Shown piece after piece: positions 43,309 to 51,419 of a DNA stretch of 64,000 bases. This stretch comes from Pelagibius litoralis (lineage in GTDB: Bacteria; Pseudomonadota; Alphaproteobacteria; Kiloniellales; Kiloniellaceae). Position numbers and translations under genes: made by a program. Below the pieces are notes generated by a model that did not search any database, was not told the DNA's origin, and saw only the letters and a program-made list of their open reading frames with translations. Positions within the stretch are counted from its first letter, which is position 1. Every line of letters starts with the position of its first letter. The stretch covers positions 83,474-147,473 of the forward strand of contig NZ_JAAQPH010000016.1 of the NCBI RefSeq assembly GCF_011683915.1. The letters are read 5' to 3'.

Positions 43309-44475
43309 TCAGCGCAGGGGTTCGAGGATCGAGACGTAGTTGGCGACGGCGGCGCCGCCCATGTTGAAGATGCCGCCCAGCCTGGCGCCCTTCACCTGCA
43401 TGTCCGCCGCCGTGCCGGTCAGTTGCATCGCCGTCATGACATGCATCGAAACGCCGGTCGCACCGATCGGGTGCCCCTTGGACTTCAGGCCACCGGAGGG
43501 ATTGATCGGCAGCTTGCCGTCTTTCTCGGTCCAGCCTTCGGCGATGGCCCTTGCGCCCTGCCCGCGCTTGGTCAGGCCCATGGCTTCGTACTCCAGCAAC
43601 TCGGCAATGGTGAAGCAATCGTGGGTTTCGACGAAACTCAAGTCCTCCAAGGTCACCGCGCCGGCTTCCAGGGCCTGGTTCCAGGCCTGCTCGCAGCCTT
43701 CGAAGAGGGTGATGTCGCGCTTGCTCATGGGCAGGTAGTCGTTCACCTGCTGGGCGGCGCGGAAGACCACGGCCTTCTGCATGGAAAGCGCCGTCTCGAC
43801 ATCGGTCAGCACCAGGGCCGCGGCGCCGTCGGACACCAGGGAACAGTCGGTACGTTTCAGCGGACCGGCCACCAGCGGGTTCTTGTCGGAGACCGCGCGG
43901 CAGAAGTCGTAACCCAGGTCCTTGCGCAACTGGGCCAGTGGATTGGCGACGCCGTTGCGATGGTTCTTGGCGGCGATCCGGGCCAAAGCATCCGACTGAT
44001 CGCCGTGTTTCTGAAAATACTGCTGGGCGATCAAGCCGAAGACACCGGCAAAGCCGCCCTCAATCTCGCCGTCTTCTTTCAGGTAAGAGGCTTTCAGCAA
44101 TACATCGCCGATTTCCTTGCCGGGAATACCGGTCATCTTCTCGACGCCGACGACCAGAACGAAGCGCGCCGACTTGGCGGCAATCGATTTAAGACCCTGG
44201 TGGATCGCCGCCGAGCCGGTGGCACAGGCATTCTCCACCCGGGTTGCCGGCTTGAAGCGGAAACGCTCGTCGAACTGCAGGACCAGAGAGGACGGAAAGG
44301 CCTGTTGCGAGAAACCCTCGTTGAAGTGACCGACGACGATCTCATCGACCTCGTCCGGCCCGATCCCGGCATCGTCCAAGGCCTGGGTTGCGACCCGGCC
44401 AATCAGGGATTCGACGTCGTCGCCCTCATGCTTGCCGAACGGGGTGTGGCTCCAGCCAACGATACAGGCGGTCAT
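43309..44475 (-). CDS. Thiolase, SCP2/SCPx type
   Basis: 388 residues. N-A-C-A-T-G-S-A-A near 82-90 holds nucleophile Cys84. T-H-D-C-F near 280 is the H-D-C-F motif of the SCP2-thiolase subgroup, and G-H-P-I-G-A-T-G follows near 341. The final C-x-G motif of classical thiolases is replaced by G-G-I-F-N-M-G-G, as in that subgroup. It may cleave or condense 3-ketoacyl-CoA, or act as an acyl-CoA C-transferase. AGGAG precedes the ATG. First gene of the operon. Confidence 0.9.
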   Translation of the reverse strand: MTACIVGWSHTPFGKHEGDDVESLIGRVATQALDDAGIGPDEVDEIVVGHFNEGFSQQAFPSSLVLQFDERFRFKPATRVENACATGSAAIHQGLKSIAAKSARFVLVVGVEKMTGIPGKEIGDVLLKASYLKEDGEIEGGFAGVFGLIAQQYFQKHGDQSDALARIAAKNHRNGVANPLAQLRKDLGYDFCRAVSDKNPLVAGPLKRTDCSLVSDGAAALVLTDVETALSMQKAVVFRAAQQVNDYLPMSKRDITLFEGCEQAWNQALEAGAVTLEDLSFVETHDCFTIAELLEYEAMGLTKRGQGARAIAEGWTEKDGKLPINPSGGLKSKGHPIGATGVSMHVMTAMQLTGTAADMQVKGARLGGIFNMGGAAVANYVSILEPLR

Positions 44476-44676
44476 CTGTCATCTCCTGTGAATTTGCGCA
44501 GCGCACAATAGCAAAGCCCGCGGGGAGCGTACAGCGACAGTCCGTCCTGCGAATCCCGCCGGTCAGGCCCGGGAATCGGCGCCTTCCCGTGGCTTTCTTG
44601 GGGCCGCAAGCGGTCCGCTCTGGCCAAGTCACAGCCAAGCCGCTAGGACTTCTTTCGGGGAGGCGTATTACAAGAG

Positions 44677-45789
44677 ATGGGGCCGTCCGCCGTGAATCCA
44701 ATGATTATCGCCCGCCGGGTGGCAGGTCTGAGCACAAAGCGTTTTCGCCGCCTTGTCTTTGTCGGCCTGCTTGCCCTGGCCGTTCCGCTCTCTGCCGCTG
44801 CCCAGGATCAGGACCCTGAATCAACCCAGGAGAAAGAACCCCCGCCGGGGCCGGACGAGTCCTGGATCATTTCGCTGCAGTTCAGCAACGACATGTTCGG
44901 CGGCTCGGATCGCCACTTCACCCACGGCACCCGCTTTTCCGCCCTCTCGCCGGACGGCTTTGTGCCGGATTTTATCGAGTCGGCAGCGAAGGCGCTGCCG
45001 CTGTTCCCGCAGGACGGCAACCTCCGGGTCAGTTACAGCCTCGGCCAGGACATCTTCACGCCGGAGCGTATTGAGGATCGAGACCTGATCGACGATGACC
45101 GGCCTTACGCAGGCTGGCTCTATGGCGGCATCGGCCTGGTATCCGAGAACGGCAGCCGCCTGGATCAGCTGGAGCTGAACATCGGCATTGTCGGACCGGC
45201 CTCCCTGGCGGAGCAGGTCCAGACCGAGTGGCACCGGCTTCTCGACATCACCACTCCCGAAGGCTGGGACAACCAGCTGGAAAACGAGCCCGGCATCGTC
45301 CTCTACTACGAACGCAAGTGGCGCAATCTCTGGGAGACCAGGATCACAGATCTGGAGGTGCTTGACGAACTGGCCTTCGACGTCACGCCGCATCTGGGCG
45401 GCGCACTGGGCAACGTCTACACCTACGGCGCCGGCGGCCTGACCCTGCGCATCGGCGAGGATCTGCCCAACGACTACGGCCCGCCGAAGCTGCGGCCCAA
45501 TCTGCCGGGCTCCGACTACTTCCGGCCCGACGACGCCATCGGCTGGTACCTCTTCGCCGGGGTCGAGGGGCGGGTCGTACTGCAGAACATCTTTCTCGAC
45601 GGCAACACCTTCGAAGACAGCCACAGCGTCGACAAGCGCCCGCTGGTGGGCGACCTCCAGGCCGGGCTGGCCATCACCCTGGGCGAGCGTGTCCGCCTAG
45701 CCTATACCCACCTCTGGCGCACCGAAGAGTTCCACGAGCAGGACGCCCCGGACCAGTTCGGCACCCTCAGTATGTCGGTCAGGTTCTAA
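44677..45789 (+). CDS. LpxR-like outer membrane lipid A deacylase (DUF2219)
   Basis: 370 residues with a signal peptide ending A-A-A-Q. The mature N-terminus F-S-N-D-M-F-G-G-S-D-R-H-F-T-H-G matches LpxR, in which the Asn-Asp pair sits near the active site, and D-D-D-R-P-Y-A-G-W-L-Y follows. The alternating beta pattern ending in Phe (S-V-R-F) fits a small outer-membrane barrel. LpxR removes a 3'-acyloxyacyl chain from lipid A. Its stop shares bases with the converging tctA stop. The GGGGAGG site is 13 bases from the ATG. Confidence 0.82.
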   Translation: MGPSAVNPMIIARRVAGLSTKRFRRLVFVGLLALAVPLSAAAQDQDPESTQEKEPPPGPDESWIISLQFSNDMFGGSDRHFTHGTRFSALSPDGFVPDFIESAAKALPLFPQDGNLRVSYSLGQDIFTPERIEDRDLIDDDRPYAGWLYGGIGLVSENGSRLDQLELNIGIVGPASLAEQVQTEWHRLLDITTPEGWDNQLENEPGIVLYYERKWRNLWETRITDLEVLDELAFDVTPHLGGALGNVYTYGAGGLTLRIGEDLPNDYGPPKLRPNLPGSDYFRPDDAIGWYLFAGVEGRVVLQNIFLDGNTFEDSHSVDKRPLVGDLQAGLAITLGERVRLAYTHLWRTEEFHEQDAPDQFGTLSMSVRF

Positions 45790-47267
45790 GGGCGCCGCCG
45801 CGACCAAAGGCCGCGCAACAGCGGCGAGAAGAGCACGAGCAGCGCGACGAAAATGAAGCCCGCCGAGATCGGGCGTTCCAGGAAACTCATCCAGCGTCCC
45901 TCCTCGCCGATCAGTGCGGCACGAAGGTTGAACTCGGCAATGGGCGCCAGGATAAAGCCGATGACGAAGGGGCCGAGGGGAATACGCAACCCTTTGAAAA
46001 GCAAGCCAACAAGGCCGAAGGCGAGCATCACCCAGACATCGAACATCCGGTTGTTCACCGCATAGGTACCAACGACGCAGCAAACCAGCAGCGCGGGCAC
46101 AAGATAGGCTTTCGGCACCTCCATAAGCCGCGCCAGCCAGCGGATTGCCAACAGCATGACCAGCAACATAACAACGTTGGCCACCAGCAGCGACGACATG
46201 AAGCCGTAGACGATCTCGGGATTGGTGTCGAAAAGCAGCGGGCCAGGCCGCAGGTTGTGCAGAGTCAGGGCGGCGATCAGAATGACATCGATGATGGAGC
46301 CGGGAATGCCCATGGTGATCATTGGAATGATCGCCCCGCCGACGGTCGCGTTGTTGGCCGTTTCCGACGCGATGACCCCCTCCGCAGCCCCCTTGCCAAA
46401 GGTATCGCGGTTCTTGGAGAGACTGCGGGCCGTGGAATAGGCAACGATGGAGCCGACCGACCCGCCGACCCCCGGCAAGATGCCGATCCAGGTACCGATG
46501 ACCGCGGAGCGCAGCAGATTCACCCAATGACCGGCAAACTCCCGCAACCCGACTTGAAGGCGCCCCGAATGCAGGGTTATGCGCTCGAAGACGCGCGCAG
46601 GCGCCGCGTCCTGCAACAACTGGGACACGGCAAAGACGCCGACGAGCACAGCCAAAAGATCGAAGCCGCCGAGCATCGCCGGAAAACCGAAATCCAGACG
46701 CGCCTGGGCGGTTACCGGGTCAAGGCCCGGCAGCGCCACCAGCATGCCCAGCACCCCGGACAGCAGGGCACGGCACTGCGAGCCTTCACTGAGACTGGCG
46801 ATCAGCATCAGAGCGACCATGACGAGGGAAAAGTACTCGTGCGGCCCAAAGGAAAGCGCGAAGCGAGCGAGCGGCGGCGAGAGCATAACCAAAGCCATCC
46901 AGGACACCATGCCCCCGACGAAAGAAGAGAGGATGCCGAGTTGCAAGGCCCGGGCGGCCCTGCCGGAGCGCGCCATCGGCATGGCGTCCAGCGTTGTCAT
47001 AAGGTTGGACGGCGAACCGGGAATGTTCAGCAGCGTCGCCGAAATGAGACCGCCGGAGATCGAACCGACATACTGGCCGACCAAAAAGCAAATGGCATTC
47101 AATGGGGCCCAGCCAAAGGTCAGCGGCAGGCTGAGGGCAACCAGCATCGCGCCGTTGAGACCGGGAATCGCCCCGACGACAATCCCAAGGACAGTGCCAA
47201 GGACGATCAGGGCGAAGGGCGTCAGAGCGAGGATGTCGCCGAAGGAGGCCAGAAGCTCGCCGGTCAT
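45786..47267 (-). CDS. tctA: TTT transporter large subunit TctA, second system
   Basis: 493 residues with about 12 spans. G-A-I-P-G-L-N-G-A near 31 and G-I-L-P-G-V-G-G-S-V-G near 263 are the paired TctA motifs, and S-G-G-L-I-S-A-T-L-L-N-I-P-G-S-P near 70 matches the family. It is not a recent duplicate of the first TctA in this window (many substitutions). It overlaps the tctB stop by four bases. Substrate unknown; the neighbouring enolase-superfamily enzyme suggests an acid sugar or amino-acid-derived carboxylate. Confidence 0.95.
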   Translation of the reverse strand: MTGELLASFGDILALTPFALIVLGTVLGIVVGAIPGLNGAMLVALSLPLTFGWAPLNAICFLVGQYVGSISGGLISATLLNIPGSPSNLMTTLDAMPMARSGRAARALQLGILSSFVGGMVSWMALVMLSPPLARFALSFGPHEYFSLVMVALMLIASLSEGSQCRALLSGVLGMLVALPGLDPVTAQARLDFGFPAMLGGFDLLAVLVGVFAVSQLLQDAAPARVFERITLHSGRLQVGLREFAGHWVNLLRSAVIGTWIGILPGVGGSVGSIVAYSTARSLSKNRDTFGKGAAEGVIASETANNATVGGAIIPMITMGIPGSIIDVILIAALTLHNLRPGPLLFDTNPEIVYGFMSSLLVANVVMLLVMLLAIRWLARLMEVPKAYLVPALLVCCVVGTYAVNNRMFDVWVMLAFGLVGLLFKGLRIPLGPFVIGFILAPIAEFNLRAALIGEEGRWMSFLERPISAGFIFVALLVLFSPLLRGLWSRRRP

Positions 47268-47782
47268 GGCAGAATCACCGTGAAAACACGCGTGAAAAGC
47301 AGATAGACCGCCAGGGTTACCAGGATGCTACAGCAAGCCGATAAAATCAGTGATCGGCGGCTGACCCCCGCCAGCAGCAGCCCGGCAACGAATTGAAAAA
47401 GCGCCGCCGCGACATAGCTGTCCAGCAACCGGAGATCTATCGCCAAAACGAAGACCCCGAGCAGCACCGCCAGCGCCAATGGACGCCTGGCCACAGCCCA
47501 GGCCCGATCCGCCAAGCGGCCATCCGGCGCCGGGGCGGTTCCGGCGTCGCTCGCCACAGCATGGCGCGGTTTGCGCAGTGGCGTCCCCGCCAGTATCAAG
47601 CCCGACAAGACGAATAAGGCGACCGACAAGAGCTTCGGCAGGTAGCCCGCCCCGAAACCGGTGTCGAGAAAGGAAGGGGGAATGGCATCCGCCGAGAGCC
47701 ATAGAACGATCGCGAGCGACGCCAATACCAGCGCAACGGCGCGATCGATCCACCGGCCCAGAACACTCTTCGCTTCAACCAA
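47264..47782 (-). CDS. tctB: TTT transporter small subunit TctB, second system
   Basis: 172 residues with a TTG start 3 bases after an AAGGG site. Four hydrophobic segments (about 12-30, 43-63, 92-112, 120-165) separated by a charged linker fit TctB. The call rests on topology and on its place between tctC and tctA. It pairs with the larger permease. Confidence 0.88.
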   Translation of the reverse strand: MVEAKSVLGRWIDRAVALVLASLAIVLWLSADAIPPSFLDTGFGAGYLPKLLSVALFVLSGLILAGTPLRKPRHAVASDAGTAPAPDGRLADRAWAVARRPLALAVLLGVFVLAIDLRLLDSYVAAALFQFVAGLLLAGVSRRSLILSACCSILVTLAVYLLFTRVFTVILP

Positions 47783-47827
47783 ATACCCTTCCCCCGAACC
47801 CTCCAGAGCCGCACCGCGATACGGTTT

Positions 47828-48790
47828 CTACTTCGCGACCTCCTTCGCCAGCTTCTTGATCGTTTCGTAGCGCGCGTCCAGGGTGGTCACAAGGCCGGGT
47901 CCGCGCATGAAGGCGGGCTCGATCGAACGCTCCAGCATCGTCTTCTGGAAAGTAGGATCGTCAATGGTCTTTTCCATGGCGTCGGCCAGCACCGAAACGC
48001 GCTCGTCGGGGGTATCCTTTGGTGCATACCAGACGTAGTGCAAGCCGACATCGATCTCATGGCCGGCTTCCCGTGCCGTCGGGACATCAGGCAGATCGGG
48101 GTGCCGGTTGGGACCGAAAACGGCAATCGCCTTGATGTTGCCGGCACGAATCTGGTCGATCACCTCGGAGACGACAAAAGTTCCGACGTCGATGCTGCCA
48201 CCGAGCAAGGCTTTCAGGGAGGGGCCGCCGCCACCGGTCGGCACGAAGAGCACATCCCAGTCGACCGGCTGCATGATCCGCAGAAACGCAAAATGGTTGG
48301 CGGCGCCGGCACTGATGCCGAGTTTCGGCTTGGTCGCCGCCCCTTTCTTCACCGCCGCATAGAAGTCTTCAAGAGAGTTCATCGAAGAACCGCTTTGTAC
48401 GGCGATCAGCTGCGTCTCGAAGCCGACCTGGGCGACCGGCTTCAGACTGGAGGGACCCATCTTGTTCGCGCCCATCGCCGAAGAGGTCAGCAGCGCCACA
48501 TGAGTGGCGGCCAGGGTGTAGCCATCGGGCTGAGAGCGCGCGGCCTCCTGCGCGCCGATCGCCGTGCCGCCGCCCTTGATGTTGACTACGGCGACGCTCT
48601 GGCCGAGGTTTTCGGCAAAGGGTGCTGCGACCAACCGGGTGGTAATGTCGGTCGACCCGCCGGCCCCATGGGGAACGATCACCTTGATCGGTTTTTCCGG
48701 ATAGTCGGCGGCCAGGGCCGCTGGTCCGGTCAGTGCCAAACCCAGCAATGCGCCGGCTAAGGCCCTAAGAGCTGTCTGTGTTCCTTTCAT
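47828..48790 (-). CDS. tctC: TTT substrate-binding protein TctC, second system
   Basis: 320 residues from the ATG at 48790, preceded by GAGGAGG. A signal peptide ends near A-L-A-A-D-Y-P. Y-P-E-K-P-I-K-V-I-V-P-H-G-A-G-G-S-T-D (18 of these are the Bug/TctC opening) and I-K-G-G-G-T-A-I-G follow. Periplasmic binding protein of the second TTT system; the ligand is unknown. It is followed downstream by the permease genes. Confidence 0.95.
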   Translation of the reverse strand: MKGTQTALRALAGALLGLALTGPAALAADYPEKPIKVIVPHGAGGSTDITTRLVAAPFAENLGQSVAVVNIKGGGTAIGAQEAARSQPDGYTLAATHVALLTSSAMGANKMGPSSLKPVAQVGFETQLIAVQSGSSMNSLEDFYAAVKKGAATKPKLGISAGAANHFAFLRIMQPVDWDVLFVPTGGGGPSLKALLGGSIDVGTFVVSEVIDQIRAGNIKAIAVFGPNRHPDLPDVPTAREAGHEIDVGLHYVWYAPKDTPDERVSVLADAMEKTIDDPTFQKTMLERSIEPAFMRGPGLVTTLDARYETIKKLAKEVAK

Positions 48791-48854
48791 TTTCTCCTCC
48801 TCTTTTTTGGCTTCTTGTTGTTCCTCGACGTTCCGCAAACAAGGCCGCCGGCCC

Positions 48855-50009
48855 TTAACCGGCAAACGCGCCAGGGCCGGTTTCAGCCTGATCCAGCAAA
48901 GCTTCGTTCAGATCTGCGCCCAGGCCCACACCCTCAGGCAGTTTCGCCTCCCCATGATCGATGCGGCAGCCCGGCCGCGTCAGACAATCGAACAGCGGCG
49001 ACTCATCGAATTGCACTTCCAGGGGCAGCGGATCATCCAGCACGGCGGTGACATGCAAGCTGCAAAGATGCGCGACGGGGCCCGAGGGATTGTGCAGCGA
49101 CACGGCGGTCCCGGCGACGCTTGAGCGTTCGGCGATTTCGAGAACCCCGGCAAGGCCGCCCGCATATTTCACATCCGGCATGATCACGTCGTAAGCCTCG
49201 GCCTCTACAAAAGGGCGAAAACCGTCCCAACCGATCATGGTTTCACAGCCGGCGAGGCGCAGGCCGGCATCATTTGCCAGACTTCGCAGACGACGCAGCG
49301 CGGAGAGGTTGTCGCGGGTCTCGCCGAGCGGGCATTCGAACCAGGAAACGCCGAGCGCCTGAAGCGGCTGGACCAGCGCCTCTGCGGCCTTCGCCGACAA
49401 ACGCCAGTGACAATCCACCATCAGGTCTGCGGCCTTGCCCGATTTCTCCGCCACCGCCGCAATCCGCTCCAGGCCGGCATCGATCGCGCGCTTTCCTGAA
49501 GCCGTCTCACAAGACTCCGGACTGAGTCCATCGAAGGGCGCAACCTTGATCGCGGAAAATCCCCGGTCCAGCGCCTCTGCGGCACTACGCGCAAACCCTT
49601 CGGGACTGCGATCCACGGTACGGCGATTGATGTTGGCATAGAGCGCAATTGCCCGGTCACAGCGTCGCGCACCCAAGAAAGCGGCCAAGGAGCGTCCTTC
49701 CGCCCGGGCGGCCAGATCGCAGAGCGCCTGATCATAACCGGATATCACAGCCGCCTGGGGAAGATCGTCGTGCGGGGCGGCCGCCAGCCGACGCAGGGAC
49801 TCCGGCACGGCATCCCGGCCCAACAGGCCGTCCCCGAGATCTTCGGCAAAACGATCAATCCAGGGTGGCGCGCTGTCGAGCGTAAACTCGCCAAAACCGC
49901 GGCGCCCGTCGGCAGTGTGCAGTTCTACGAAGCGCCAAACCGTCTTCTCGCTCACCCGAACGCTGTGCACATAAGCTTCGCTGATCAAGCAGCCCGTCCC
50001 TCCCGTCAT
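48855..50009 (-). CDS. Mandelate racemase/muconate-lactonizing enzyme family (enolase superfamily)
   Basis: 384 residues. The barrel has I-K-V-A-P-F-D near 160 (catalytic Lys region). Metal ligands are Asp in L-M-V-D-C-H, Glu in W-F-E-C-P-L and Glu in A-G-C-E-T-M. S-L-H-N-P-S-G-P near 320 completes the set. These enzymes abstract an alpha proton from carboxylates, giving racemisation, cycloisomerisation or sugar-acid dehydration. It lies directly upstream of tctC on the same strand, so it should act on the transported carboxylate. The divergent LacI regulator is across the 24-bp palindrome. Confidence 0.9.
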   Translation of the reverse strand: MTGGTGCLISEAYVHSVRVSEKTVWRFVELHTADGRRGFGEFTLDSAPPWIDRFAEDLGDGLLGRDAVPESLRRLAAAPHDDLPQAAVISGYDQALCDLAARAEGRSLAAFLGARRCDRAIALYANINRRTVDRSPEGFARSAAEALDRGFSAIKVAPFDGLSPESCETASGKRAIDAGLERIAAVAEKSGKAADLMVDCHWRLSAKAAEALVQPLQALGVSWFECPLGETRDNLSALRRLRSLANDAGLRLAGCETMIGWDGFRPFVEAEAYDVIMPDVKYAGGLAGVLEIAERSSVAGTAVSLHNPSGPVAHLCSLHVTAVLDDPLPLEVQFDESPLFDCLTRPGCRIDHGEAKLPEGVGLGADLNEALLDQAETGPGAFAG

Positions 50010-50064
50010 GCCTGTGCCTGCCGCAGGGGCGTGGCGGCAGGACCTTCCTTCATTATTCGTTGTC

Positions 50065-50088
50065 TTTATGATAAACGTTTATCATAAA
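50065..50088. promoter_or_regulatory. 24-bp perfect palindrome, candidate LacI operator
   Basis: Each half reads TTTATGATAAAC and meets its complement at a central CG. The dyad lies between the divergent enolase-superfamily and lacI genes, 56 bases from the first and 85 from the second. Central-CG palindromes of this kind are standard for LacI-family regulators, so this is a strong operator candidate for the regulator encoded beside it. Confidence 0.75.
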
Positions 50089-50172
50089 TCCGCAAGAGCC
50101 GGAGAATGACAAGCCCTATGGCCGGAGAATCGGCTGGCGGGCCCCGCCCGCCCCTCGCATACTGAGATCAAT

Positions 50173-51171
50173 ATGTCGGTTAAGAATGCACGTCTGCAGG
50201 AGGTCGCCCGTGCCGCCGGAGTCTCCTACATCACCGCCTGGCGGGCGCTGAACGACCCGGATCTGGTCAGCGAGAAAACCCGCGCCAAGGTCAGCCGGGC
50301 CGTTGAAGACACCGGCTACCTGCCCAACGCCGTCGCCCGCTCCCTGGTGTCCGCATCGAGCGGTGTGATCGGCGCAATCGTGCCGACACTGGAGGATTCG
50401 ATCTTTGCCGATACGATCCAGGGTGTCGCCGACGTGCTCCATTCAGCCGGGCAGGAACTGCTGGTCGGGCTTTCCAGCTACGACTCCAGGCGCGAGGCGG
50501 AACTGATCCGTGCCTTCATGGGCCGCCAGATCGACGGGCTGATCCTGACGGGGCGCAATCATGAAGCCGATGTTCAACGCCTGCTGAAGAGCGGACGTGC
50601 CGCGGTGGTGGAAGTCTGGGACTATGGAGAGCCGGCGATCGATATGCTGGTGGGATTTTCCAACACGGAAATGGCGCGCGCCGTCACAGCCTTTCTCTGC
50701 ACCAAGGGATACCGGCACATCGCTTTCGTGACCGTATCGGGACGGCGCCGGGGGCGCGAGCGGTTGGCCGGCTATCGCAAAGAACTCGCCGCCAGGAATC
50801 TGAGCATCGATCCCGCGTTAGAGATCACTTGCGCCCCGACCCTAAGTGGCGGCGGCGATGCCCTAGATCACCTGATGGCGCTGGACCGGCCGCCCGATGC
50901 CATCTTCTTCAACGGCGATACCATTGCCATCGGCGCCCATCTGCGGGGAAGGGCCAAGGGCCTGACCTACCCGGCTGACGTCGCCCTGGTCGGTGTGCAC
51001 GATCTGGAAATCGCCCGCCATGTCGACCCGCCCCTGACATCCGTGCGCATCCCCCGCTATCGCATCGGCGAGCAAGCGGCAAAACTGTTGCTGGCGCGTG
51101 GCCAGGGGAAATCCGATGCCCCCGAAAAGCAGAACCTCGGCTTCGAAATTGTCGAGCGCGGCACGACTTAG
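50173..51171 (+). CDS. LacI-family regulator of the second TTT operon
   Basis: 332 residues. L-Q-E-V-A-R-A-A-G-V-S-Y-I-T-A-W-R-A-L (8-26) is the HTH, P-N-A-V-A-R-S-L the hinge helix, and the rest is a sugar-binding-protein-like effector domain with the usual D-G-L-I-L near 120 and F-F-N-G-D-T-I-A-I-G near 243. The two hydrophobic His/Ser effector positions differ from sugar regulators. The most likely target is the adjacent 24-bp palindrome. The ATG lacks a strong ribosome site. Confidence 0.92.
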   Translation: MSVKNARLQEVARAAGVSYITAWRALNDPDLVSEKTRAKVSRAVEDTGYLPNAVARSLVSASSGVIGAIVPTLEDSIFADTIQGVADVLHSAGQELLVGLSSYDSRREAELIRAFMGRQIDGLILTGRNHEADVQRLLKSGRAAVVEVWDYGEPAIDMLVGFSNTEMARAVTAFLCTKGYRHIAFVTVSGRRRGRERLAGYRKELAARNLSIDPALEITCAPTLSGGGDALDHLMALDRPPDAIFFNGDTIAIGAHLRGRAKGLTYPADVALVGVHDLEIARHVDPPLTSVRIPRYRIGEQAAKLLLARGQGKSDAPEKQNLGFEIVERGTT

Positions 51172-51319
51172 GTGTGTTTGGCCGTTTGCGTCGAGGCGGT
51201 TTCGGATCACTCTGAGCCCCTGTGGCAAGTCTTCGAAAATCAGGCTACAGGTCAGCCGGTGAACGCCACGACTTTGGCGGTCAACAAAGGACGCTTCCTG
51301 AGATTTGCATCAGTGGCAT

Positions 51320-51347
51320 TTGACAATCGTCGCGGAAACCTGATAAT
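51320..51347 (+). promoter_or_regulatory. Sigma-70-like promoter for the lipase gene
   Basis: TTGACA (51320-51325) and GATAAT (51342-51347), 16 bases apart, lie in an AT-rich patch 73 bases upstream of the lipase start. The -35 hexamer is a perfect consensus match. The 248-base region between lacI and the lipase shows no other feature. Confidence 0.55.
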
Positions 51348-51419
51348 ACCTTAAGTTGTATTTCTGACAAACTATCCGGCGCCAGAAGCTGCTTCTTTCA
51401 TAATTGCAAGGGCTTCGAG

